A program made the position numbers and the translations under genes. Source: Arthrobotrys musiformis (lineage: Eukaryota > Ascomycota > Orbiliomycetes > Orbiliales > Orbiliaceae). Taken from it: a DNA stretch of 64,000 nucleotides. The notes beneath the pieces were generated by a model. That model was not told where the DNA came from. It ran no database searches and saw only the letters and a program-made list of their open reading frames with translations. Position 1 is the first letter of the stretch; each line of letters opens with the position of its first letter. This document shows, piece by piece, positions 47,261-57,307 of this stretch. The stretch covers positions 496,001 through 560,000 of the forward strand of contig JAVHJL010000008.1 in assembly GCA_036971715.1 (NCBI GenBank). Direction: 5' to 3'.

Positions 47261-47717
47261 CCCTACGGTACAAAAATATACACCGGATCCGCCGTAACAT
47301 ATGGCGGGTTTCGTCGTAACATACAGCATTATCCGCCATAACAAAATGTGCTGATTATTACTCTATTTTATATAATAGAAAGTCGTTAAACCACAATTAT
47401 AAAACCACAGGGCTATGGCCACCACCATCACCACTACTAAACCCGGATTCTTAATTAAATATATATTTTTTATAGGTAACTTTGTCTGAATTGATGGAAT
47501 TTAATGAATTTTAAATTATAGTGTTGATAGTTCAATAGTTATAGTAGTTTTGTTTAAAGAATATAATTATATCTAATTAATTTGATATAAGACTTAATCG
47601 ACTAATTGATAATAAAATTCGTTCATAAATCAAAAAGAGATATAGTGGATTTGTTATAACAATTACAGCGGATCCACCATAACATCTTTGTTCTCCATAC
47701 AAACATGTACCGTAGGG
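47261..47717. mobile_element. small TIR element, 457 bp, AT-rich
   Basis: A 12-bp terminal inverted repeat CCCTACGGTACA lies at both ends (47261-47272; reverse complement 47706-47717). It is flanked by ATGG on each side as a possible 4-bp target duplication. Subterminal GGATCCGCC/GGATCCACC-TAACAT motifs occur at both ends in inverted order. The interior is very AT-rich and has no frame. Confidence 0.6.
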
Positions 47718-49168
47718 ATGGTGAGACTATAATTCTTGGTGAGTTCTAACAAATCCGTTCTCTAGCAACATTTCCACTCGTCCATACGCACTTCGCAATA
47801 TTTCACCCGTCGCTGAAAGCTTCAGCTATATACATCGGCATATATTCGCATGGAGAAAGCGCTTCAAACGTCAAGTACCAGAATAAGAGGATTGTGGAGG
47901 CACGTCATACCCGAAATCGAGATTACTCAGCGCCCCCGAGCTCATCAGACTTGCACCATTGCCACCGTCCAGATACAACAGCAAGCGATACTAATTTAGT
48001 TCGAGATAAGTTCGCTAATTTGAAAAGTTGGACGTTTTGTTCGGCTTCTACGTTTGGAATGACATAGTACGTTCATTTAAATATTAATATTTGGGCCTGG
48101 GAGAAAGTTTAGACATGCGGAATTTTACCCATCATCTAGATTTTGTGAACCGATACTCCAGCGTCACTAATTGCTGAGATTTACAGACTACAGTCACGGA
48201 GGAAGGTTTCAGACACCAGTGTTAAAATAGCACCAGATACCAGCACAGTAAAAGTAATATCTGTATGTCCAGGCGTCCAGGTAATTTAAGGTCAACAGAA
48301 TCGGATTCTCGACATCAAAACAAAGATATATTGCGGCGCCTGTCTCACAGATGGGCCCTGAAGTTATATTACGAGGATCAAAAAGCCTAAAGAGTTAAAA
48401 TGCCCTCAGAGTCAATGCAAGGTAAGATTCAAAACATTGAAATGTAGCGACCATCAAAGCCTGGTTCGCTGAGGTTTGCCGCCCTAAAGCCTTCCAGTTC
48501 GCATCTAGCTCTCTTCAGTTTAACTTTGCGTGAGAACAAAACCAGCCGCAAGTCAGCTAGTCCCCTGTTCCGTATACCATGGCTTCGTCAGCAGACGGCT
48601 CCATATGTCCGCGGTAAATTTGTAGCAGGGTGGCATTGATATTCGTCACCTTCACCTTCTAAATAGCTTTTATTTTTGAGCATATTAACCGCATTAGCTT
48701 ATCCGCTACATGCTAAATGTTCAACCTCGCCCTCACGATAATCATCTATACATGGGGAAAACCAAATTAATTTCAGTCTACGCGATTGACAGGCTGAGCA
48801 AATTGGTATGTGACTCCTCACCGTAGCGAAGGAACAAATAGCTAAAATAGAGGCCAGAAAATAGGGCCACCATGGACATCACTATGGCTTAAGATCGGCG
48901 CAAATTCTGGCGCGCGAAGGAGTAAAAACTTAGAGAAGGAAACAATCGATCGAGGACTCGGCCTCTTTAAATGTGTGAATTTTTCCGGATTTGCAAATAA
49001 AATTCACTCTAACTTGTAACTTTCTGAAGACGATTCATCTTCATGGTTCGCATAGACGGGTAAACGGGGTAGTAGAAAAAAGGTACGTATATCTTTGGGG
49101 AAACTTCACACCCAACTAAAGGATCCGGATGCGTTTCCCGGCCAGGATTCCAGGCGCCTCGAAACTAC
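47718..49168. other. region upstream of helicase, possible lost 5' exons
   Basis: No secure gene. An ATG at 48579 opens a short reading MASSADGSICPR ending at a GT (48614), reminiscent of CCCH-finger starts of fungal helicases. Just before 49169 another frame reads DPDAFPGQDSRRLETTWIN to a stop. Confidence 0.4.
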
Positions 49169-51440
49169 ATGGATAAACTAATTCCCCTGAAGATACATCA
49201 AGGCCAAAAGTATTACCTAAGGTGGCAGGCAAGAAATTCAAACCGTTATCACGACGGGGTCTGTTCCGTATCCGCGGAAGATGTGCAAATTGTTGAAACT
49301 TCGACCAACATCTTATATTCCCTAGTCGTTGCTTTTCCGGAAAACGAGGTCCCCGTAGCCAAGACCTTTATAGTCGCAGGGCGCCCAGATAAAACCACGT
49401 ATCAAAGAATCAAAGCCGCTTTGAAAGCCATTGATACTGCACCGGAAAGCTCACCCGCGGCGAGGGTCTACCGCTCTGTCCTACTCGGAGAACCCTCAAA
49501 GCTGGTGTGCCAAAGCGATCGGATCCATGCAATCCACAATAAGGTCCTTCGAGAAGAGCTAGATAGCTCCCAGATAAACGCAGCGAAAACCGCGCTACGT
49601 TATGATTTTACGACGATCCAAGGACCCCCTGGCACAGGCAAAACAACCACCATCACGAATATTATTGAGGCTTATATCCGTGGCGAAATGGACTATCAGC
49701 AACAACTAGGGTTCCCAAAACCGCAGGCCCAAATCCTGGTAACTGCACCTACAAATTCGGCCGTAAATCACCTAGCTCGACAATGGAAAGCTCGAGTGCT
49801 GAACGACAAAACTGGCTTTCTTCAAAGCCTCCGGGTTATAAGATGGATTCCTGATGGGTTTTACCGCCCAGTTGGAATTTCGGGGCAGGCCATGAAAGAG
49901 CGACGTAGAGCTGACGCAGAATACAGCGATGGCTCAGATGACGACGAAGACGGCGACGGTGATGACGCGCCAGCTAGCTTAGCGCTCGAAATTGCAGATA
50001 ATTTAAAGACCAATTTTCCCCAGGAGTATAGTGTTATGGAGCATCGAAAAGAGCACCCAAGATGGGAAGAATATGAACGCCTGTTCTTGGAGATTCTACG
50101 GGGAGGGGTCGCAGCGAAAGCCACAATGGGACAGTTCTCCGACGTTAGGTCGGACATCGACTTCGATATTCTCAAGGAGACAACGATTGTGCTTTCTACA
50201 CAAATGGGTGCTGGAACGTATCAGGTGCGAAGGTACTTTCGTGCCGAAATGGTAATCATAGACGAGGCCGGTCAATCCCCCGAGCCACTGGCTGCAATTC
50301 CTATGAGTTTGAGGACGATGAAACAATTCGTTCTTGTGGGAGACCATGTTCAGCTCCCACCTCTGAGCACTCACAACATCCCAATACTCGGAACTAGTTT
50401 ACTAGAAAAGTTGGCAAGCTTTAGGGATGCAGGATTGCAGAAACAGCTGAAGGAGTGCCAGTCCGGCTTCCAGACCGCACGGCAGCAGGGGGAGAGCGTT
50501 GAGGAGAGGGGCGCAGTGAGACCTAGTAGAGGAGGCGGTAATGAAACAACAGTCGGGCCCGAACACTACCCCTCCCAAGGGTCCGAAGTACCCGATGAAT
50601 TCGAAGAGCCAGCGAAAATTCCACCCGACGCCCTCGGGATCCAATGGGCTTTGTTACGGCGGAACTACCGTTCCCGACCAGGCATCGTAGGGATAGTTTC
50701 AAAGTATTTCTATGACGGGAAGCTGGAGTAAGCCCATAAAACCCCTCCAAAAAAAATACCCGCCGTTCCACACTAACTACGTAATCTGCTGCAGATCTGC
50801 GCGCCAGGGAAATATCGATGGAGACGCCTTTAATCTCTACTTTAACCGTGGAGAGACCTCGGTCTCTGCAAATAACATACCAGAGGTCTTATGGCAGGAC
50901 ATTGAGTGTGATTCCGACCAAATAGATGCGACCTCGCACAGTAAATTCAACCTCAGCTCGACTTACCACATCTTAGACCTGCTAAGTTATCTCGAAACAG
51001 TCGGAGTGGATATTGATGTTAACGATTTGGCTATCATTCCCATGTACAACTCCCAGGTTGGGCTTTTGAGGGCAGCTATTCAGAGATTTCTCAGGGGTAA
51101 GATGAAGGAAGTGAGGGTGGACACTGTGGATTCTTTCCAAGGCCAGGAAAAGAAATTCATTATCGTTGACCTGGTACGGTCCAACAGTGAGAAGGCGATC
51201 GGTTTTCTACATGACGTTAGGAGGTTCAACGTAGCCATATCCCGAGGCATGGAAAAAACCATCATAGTGGGTGACAAAGGCCTGTATACCTCACCTATTT
51301 TTAGCTACGGACGAGAAAACCGTACTATCACCAACCTCTCGAACGAGATCGCATCAGCCGCCGGGGCTTTAGCTCCAGCCAAATCGGAGCGAGAACACAG
51401 GATGCTATACCCGGGATTGGAGGATCTAGTTCGCGGTTAG
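49169..51440 (+). CDS. SF1 RNA/DNA helicase (UPF1/Sen1-like), 5' end uncertain
   Basis: Superfamily 1 helicase, ATP-driven. Exons 49169-50727 and 50795-51440 (67-nt intron); 734 aa from the first in-frame Met. Motifs: Walker A QGPPGTGKTT (151-160), Ia TAPTNSAVNHLA, Walker B IIDEAGQ (363-369), III LVGDHVQLPP, IV LLRRNYRSRPG, V DTVDSFQGQEKKFIIV, VI RRFNVAISRG. An acidic stretch (SDGSDDDEDGDGDD) lies at about 253-266. UPF1/Sen1-like members act in RNA surveillance or on RNA:DNA hybrids, but fungi carry many uncharacterised accessory copies. The N-terminus seems short and an adjacent out-of-frame stretch looks coding, so a 5' frameshift or missed exon is likely. Confidence 0.88.
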
Positions 51441-52116
51441 GATCAGAATGCTCGCCTGGGAGCCTAGTGTGTTGAACCTTGCGCCCGTCAGTATGTCGAA
51501 CAGCTCAAGCGTGATAAAATCAGAACGTACTAGAGATCGTGTCACCGCTGCAAATCGTCCTCCGTGTTTGCATCTTGTTGTATGGCGGGATAACATAATT
51601 TTATGGTAGTGAAATACATCGCCGGAATCAACGCGACCTTTTTTCTTACCTTGTAATGAGATGAACTATCCTTTGTGACGTGTGCGTACGAGACATACCA
51701 GGTGTGCATCTAGTACCGTAGTATACTCGTTTAAATTTCCATTAGGTATCGAACGCCGACGGTATCGGCGCGTCGTTCCCTTGATTTTCCCCGTGCAAAT
51801 TCAAATTTGTTATTTTATGGGATCGACGGTTCACATGCTCTCCTTCGGGAGTATAATTCCAGGAAAGAACGGGTTGTAGGTCTACAATTCCTCTTAACCG
51901 CAGACTGAGCTCAGCAAAATATTCCATTGGGATTACAAACGGGCCCGGTGTGCCTGCTAAACTCCTGACGAACAGAGAGTACCGCGGCTGAGGAAAGTAT
52001 TCGAGGGAGGTCGGAAGGAAGGTCCGTCCAAGTATCTGGATCGGAAGGTAATGGAAAGTCCTCTTTGCATAGGAACGAATTTCCTGTAAAGTCTAAGAAT
52101 ACACCCAACTCTCCAA
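51441..52116. other. convergent intergenic region
   Basis: 3' flanks of the helicase (+) and the RNA-repair fusion (-). No gene or clear terminator structure seen. Confidence 0.55.
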
Positions 52117-55100
52117 TCACTTCTTACCCTTCTTCTTTTCATCAACTGTATTCCCGCTCCCAAAAATCTTATCAATTCTCTTCTCCCGATCCCATAGTAT
52201 CTCCCCCGTCTTTCGCTCCTTAAAGTAGACCACGCGATGCATAGGCACAAACTCCTCATCACTCATTTCCGTCTTCCATTTATCCACTCCGATTTCCAAA
52301 ACGCCTCTGAATCTATCCTCGTACCCTATTACATACGCTGATGCATCATACTTAGAGTCCCATTTCAAACGGTTAAAGACCTCATGGGAGGGGCGTAGTT
52401 TTGCCGTGGGGCCTGAAGTTTTATGAATTGTTGCAGAGGCGTTTTTACCCTTCTTTGAACCTTTACGTAGGGAACCGAAGAAGTCGTCTTCCTCTTCTAC
52501 TTCCTCACCGTCGATTAGCAGATCCGCGATTTCGGGGTCTTCTTCTTCGTCGCTGTCTTCATCGTCTGGAATTCCATCACCGTTTTCGTCAGCCTCGCCG
52601 CCGTCCCAGACCATTGTTTGGTCGAGTTCTACTCTATTCCCCTTCTCGGTTACGAATTCGTCGGGCTTGACGCAAGAGACGGAGATGTAACTTGTTGAAG
52701 GGTCGTATTTTTCTTTATGCTTCGTGACAGCGGTTTCGAAGTTGCGGAGAACGGCGGCGAAGGCGGCTTCTCCGTTTCGTTTTTCTTCTTTTGTCATTTG
52801 GGATGAAGTCGCGGAGGGGGTTAGGGCTACAAGGTAGAAGCCGCGGAGTTCGTTTACTTCGTCTTCGTTTGGTGCTGGATTTTCGGTTTCTGAAGAGTGT
52901 GCTTCTTCGAGGGGTTTCACTTCGTGGAATCTGCCTGGCCAGATCCTGGCGTCTAAACCTGGTGTTTGGCGGCCTAGTTCCACTAGTAGACCTACCAACC
53001 TACTCTCCACCCATCCTACCAAAGCACGGCCACCCTGGCGGTTCAGTCCCCAGAATTGGACATCGACTTTGATATACCTATTATACCCCCCCAAAAAGTC
53101 ATTGACACCGATTGGAATCTCCTTCAACCCATCATCTCCAAAGTTCCCGACTACATCCGAAAACCCAGCGTCGAGCTCAAATTTTGCAGCCGCCTTTTCG
53201 AGCTCGGAGGATAATGTGTGAACAGTGTGGATCGTAGCGTTTGCGGCGACGTTGATGACGGGGGTGTTTATCGTTAGGATTACCATTTTATCTCTCGTTG
53301 CGCGTTGGTAGCGTAGGACTTTTCCGGTTCCTGGCATAGCGATTATTGCTTCGTCCCATTTTGTAGTGCTGTAGTGGGTGAAAAATGCGGCGATGAGCTG
53401 CGATGCGGTCGCTGTAGGCGGGAGTAACATGGAGATTCTGGAGAGTAAAAGAGAGATGTGAACACCGCCGAAGAATCCGAATTTGGAACTATACACCCCT
53501 TTCTTCTCGGCCCATAGCTTAATGAAGCGGTATGCTAGTCTATATCTCGCCAGATTTGGGATTCGAGAGAGAAGGAACAAAAGATCGCGCCATGCTTGTA
53601 GTTTCTTCAACGTTGGGACGGTTAAGTTCCACAACGGGGAGTTTAGCGGTTGGAGCGGGATGGTATCGAAGTTTGCAAGCACTGAGACTGCGGTGGTGTA
53701 CTGTAGATCAATGCGGATTTTGTCGCCGATGAGGAGGATTAACATGGGTATCGTGGCGTCGACGTAGCGGACGATTTTCACGCTGAGGGCGTCGGATGGT
53801 GTGAGTGTGGGAGAATCTGCGGGTTTTCCGCGGAATTTCTTGATTCTTTGCTTGGCTATGCGCCAAAAGAGAAGGGTGGAGATTGAACCGATAGCGAGGA
53901 TGTCGGTATCGGATGTCGAGGTGTAAGTCCCTAGGCCAAACGAACCGACTGGAACAAGACGGAGGGAGAATGTGGCGTCCGTCGAAGTAGTTGGAGTGGT
54001 GGTCAAGTCCGGTAGACCGTTAAGACATGCAGTCAGGGATGCTACTGCTTGGTGGCGTAGTGCAGTCTCATTAGCGGTTGGAAAGCAATTATTAGACTTC
54101 AAAAAGCTGACGAGATCATCGTCTTGTAAAGTAGTTTCGGGAAGTGCAAGAAGGGTCTCCGGAGCGGGCTGTTTGGATGAGTCAATGAAAGATAGCTTGG
54201 AAGTTAGCATGTAGTGATCACTCGATGGAGGCACTGAGGTATCGAAAACTACACGGGCTTCCCGGATAAGTAAACTATCCCCTCCTTGGAGACGGAGATA
54301 GATTCTGTCATAGCGCTGGGGGGATATAGGAATTGAGGAGCCATTCTGGGCGTTTTCAAAAGCCAGGGTGTTGGTAGTGGGATCAAAGGTATTCCCCCCA
54401 AGCCCTTCACCTGCAATAAGCCAGGCGTCGGCATAACAGGTAGATGGAAAGAGGGCAGCGTAAGAAGCGCCGGATGATTCGTTGATTATGTTGTGAGCGA
54501 CGGCATAAGAGATCGTATCGTCGTTGGGGATGTTGGTATCCCCGACTATCAAGACAGGGTTATCAGGGTAAGTAGCGTCCAAATGCGCCTTGACCAAGTT
54601 CGCATATTCGGTGCGTATTTGTGCGGATTCATCTGTATGATAAGCTGGCAGATGGACATTTGCCACAACTAGCGAGCGCCAGACCCCCGGAGGCCCTGGG
54701 GCGTCTTCATCTCCAGATCCAACAGAGATTGGGGCTGAATAGAACCCGAACTGGTCGAATTTGGCCACACAAATGCTTCGGCCTTGTACGGCGGTTGAGA
54801 CCTCCTCCCAGGAAAAGGGAGCCGAGCTGAGAATGACGCAATTCCGGAGTCGCAACAGTGGCTTCTCTGGTGAATGTGAAATGTACGGGTACTTCTGTCG
54901 AACTTCCCAGGAGTTTCCAATCATTTCGAGGCAGTCGTCTGAGACCTCCTGGAGGCATATAATTGTAGAATTCGAGGCTATGAGCTTTCTGCAGATGGCC
55001 CACCAACGACCGTCCTCCTTGACGAGAATGTCGGTATCGGTGAAGACGTTGTAGGTCGAGAGTGTGAGGCTACGACCTGGAGTCTTTGCCTCGTCGGTGA

Positions 55101-55827
55101 TGGCAACCGGCTCCCATTTGTCTACGGTTTGATCTTGCTCCTCGTTTTCGTCCTCCGAATATTCCTCATCTTCAGTCTTGTGATAAGCCGCAGATTTGTA
55201 GGTCCAAGCCTCTCTCTTCACCACGCTTCCTGGAACGCACTCTGGAGACAAGGCGAATGGATACTCCTTCACACCCCAAGTCCTGACATAGGTCATTTTC
55301 CCATCAATACGCTGCATGGTAGCCAACCCAGCCTCTACTTCTCCAATAGCTCGGCATAGCATCCCGAATTTCCTTTTAAAATAAAAGATCTTCCCTTCGT
55401 TCCCCGCATGAACCTGGCCAATAGTTAGATGCGGCTTAAACTGCTTACGTTTAACCGCGCTGCTGATTTCAGGGAATTCCCGGCAGAGCAATGTATAGAA
55501 ATCTTGAATCAACTCTTCGGATTCCTTGTCAGGGCGGAGGACAAGGAAACTCGGGCGTTTCTTTCCACCACTGAAGACTTCTACTGAACCAAAGCGAATA
55601 GAAAGAGGAACCTTGAAAATTGTATGGAGATGCTCGGATAAATACTCAGATGCGGATTCCAAATCCGATGGTTGGACGAACGGATAGAAAAGGTTGAGGT
55701 GGGGTGGCCATTTAATAGCGGCGGCATCATAGAAAGAGCGCAAGGGTTGGATGGCATCCATTGCCGATTCTGGCAAGACAAGGGCCAAAGCTGTGCTTGG
55801 GGATGGGTTCGGTTGGAAGTGCGCCAT
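52117..55827 (-). CDS. RNA-repair-type fusion: 2H phosphoesterase, EEP nuclease, nucleotidyltransferase, MJ1316 domain
   Basis: Single exon, 1236 aa, four enzyme or end-recognition modules. (1) Residues about 1-195: 2H/RNA-ligase-like phosphoesterase with His43 (HLNLF) and His133 (HLTIG). (2) About 250-550: endonuclease/exonuclease/phosphatase fold with TYNVF, Glu294 (LQEV), Asp430/Asn432 (VGDTN) and SDH (536-538). (3) About 560-960: poly(A)-polymerase-like nucleotidyltransferase with GSFGLGT (628-634), Asp640/Asp642 and Asp707 (RIDLQY). (4) Near the C-terminus: MJ1316 RNA cyclic-end recognition domain (FNRLKWDSKYDASAYVIGYEDR; PMHRVVYFK). All catalytic residues seem kept. It probably recognises, trims and re-tails damaged RNA ends; that role is inferred from known domain functions. 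Confidence 0.9.
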   Translation of the reverse strand: MAHFQPNPSPSTALALVLPESAMDAIQPLRSFYDAAAIKWPPHLNLFYPFVQPSDLESASEYLSEHLHTIFKVPLSIRFGSVEVFSGGKKRPSFLVLRPDKESEELIQDFYTLLCREFPEISSAVKRKQFKPHLTIGQVHAGNEGKIFYFKRKFGMLCRAIGEVEAGLATMQRIDGKMTYVRTWGVKEYPFALSPECVPGSVVKREAWTYKSAAYHKTEDEEYSEDENEEQDQTVDKWEPVAITDEAKTPGRSLTLSTYNVFTDTDILVKEDGRWWAICRKLIASNSTIICLQEVSDDCLEMIGNSWEVRQKYPYISHSPEKPLLRLRNCVILSSAPFSWEEVSTAVQGRSICVAKFDQFGFYSAPISVGSGDEDAPGPPGVWRSLVVANVHLPAYHTDESAQIRTEYANLVKAHLDATYPDNPVLIVGDTNIPNDDTISYAVAHNIINESSGASYAALFPSTCYADAWLIAGEGLGGNTFDPTTNTLAFENAQNGSSIPISPQRYDRIYLRLQGGDSLLIREARVVFDTSVPPSSDHYMLTSKLSFIDSSKQPAPETLLALPETTLQDDDLVSFLKSNNCFPTANETALRHQAVASLTACLNGLPDLTTTPTTSTDATFSLRLVPVGSFGLGTYTSTSDTDILAIGSISTLLFWRIAKQRIKKFRGKPADSPTLTPSDALSVKIVRYVDATIPMLILLIGDKIRIDLQYTTAVSVLANFDTIPLQPLNSPLWNLTVPTLKKLQAWRDLLFLLSRIPNLARYRLAYRFIKLWAEKKGVYSSKFGFFGGVHISLLLSRISMLLPPTATASQLIAAFFTHYSTTKWDEAIIAMPGTGKVLRYQRATRDKMVILTINTPVINVAANATIHTVHTLSSELEKAAAKFELDAGFSDVVGNFGDDGLKEIPIGVNDFLGGYNRYIKVDVQFWGLNRQGGRALVGWVESRLVGLLVELGRQTPGLDARIWPGRFHEVKPLEEAHSSETENPAPNEDEVNELRGFYLVALTPSATSSQMTKEEKRNGEAAFAAVLRNFETAVTKHKEKYDPSTSYISVSCVKPDEFVTEKGNRVELDQTMVWDGGEADENGDGIPDDEDSDEEEDPEIADLLIDGEEVEEEDDFFGSLRKGSKKGKNASATIHKTSGPTAKLRPSHEVFNRLKWDSKYDASAYVIGYEDRFRGVLEIGVDKWKTEMSDEEFVPMHRVVYFKERKTGEILWDREKRIDKIFGSGNTVDEKKKGKK

Positions 55828-57307
55828 GGTATGTATTTTATCTGTAAGGTATCAGTAAGGTTCTTCGTATTAACATATAATAACGTCGCTCTTACAAATA
55901 AAATCGTCTAAAAATGCTAAAGGGGTTAGAAGAGAGGTCGCAGCAACCTGTTACGTATCGATGCAAAGTCGAGTCGGAGAAGCGGAAAAAAAGTGTTGAG
56001 GTGACGTTGGTGTGTGTTGAGTCTGTTGTATGTTCGATGCCAAGATCTATAGATTATATAATCAAGAACGAACTTTGTGTGACTGTGAAGGTATAAATCA
56101 ATAACTGAGTCTGTGATTTCTCAAAACGAATCAGTACACAGAGTATCGCTGTCGTATCGTCGTATCGTATCTCAATGGCTTCAAAAAAAGTATGCAGGCT
56201 AAGTCTCCAGTTTTATACGGTCCAAAGACCTCGAAAGCGATATGGGGTTACGTGAGTTGAGGTTTCAGCCCGCCGTACCGCCTGACGAAAACTTGCATGA
56301 AATACCGGGAGGAGTCACCTTTTAAATTACTTCCCGTCTCCAGTATCGAGATCTCTCAAAGAAAATATGCAGGAACCGGCAGGAATCAGCCTCATACGGG
56401 GATGCTAAACGCCGTAGACGCGGTATTGTTAGCATGTTGAGTCACGGTTTGCTGGGACCAACTGAGTCACAGTGTGTTTGGGACAAAGGTAATTCGATGA
56501 AATCATACTTGATCATCGGCTGCCGCTGCTGGACACAACACCACAATTGAAGAAGATTCGAAAACGCCAATTATGCAAGACTGACAACCTTGAAGGCCGA
56601 ACACTGAATGAGATGAAGTTCACAGGCCGTAACCCTTATAGAAATTTGTTTGCGGGGTCAACTTCGTTTCCGAGAAGTAGCTCATGTGATGTCGACCCTA
56701 TCTAGTATCAACGACGCTAACAAAGTCCCACAAATTACAGCGCACGTCAACGCAGAACAACTACTCGGTTACCCCGTCTACCTGGCCCAAAGGGGGGAAA
56801 AATTAGACATAGTAACCGTAGAGCCCTGAGAATCAACCCTAACAAACAGCCAACAATCATTCCCTCGGAAAACAACTTGCCAGGTAACGCCGACTCTATC
56901 CCCAGCCAGAGGCGTGTTGCAGCCACGAGAGTGTGTTGGCATCAACCGTTTGCCCAGATCTTTTGCCCTGAATAACCAAAATCTTTCCGAATCAGGCATA
57001 TCTTTGGGGTTCTTGGCGCGCAAACATACCTATTTCGCTTATACAACGTACTGTGCCACAATTTTGTCACAAAATATCGTCTCGAGGGAATGCAGCATTG
57101 CAGTATGGAAAGACCAATTGCAATCACGCTCATGGTAAAAGTGCCTGTTGTGCATCTAAAGCAAACAAGGCTCAGATAAATAGCATTGAATATAATCTGG
57201 GCTTACCCCTCACTTGCAATTGGGGACAGCAACCAGCGTTCCCAAAACTTTATAGATCTACCATCTTCTCTAAGCTAAGATAGCTATTGATAGTCAGTAA
57301 CGAGGCC
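55828..57307. other. divergent promoter region, no supported gene
   Basis: Lies between the RNA-repair fusion (-) and the lipase-GTPase gene (+). Short frames near 56778-57133 on both strands have no features. Confidence 0.55.
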
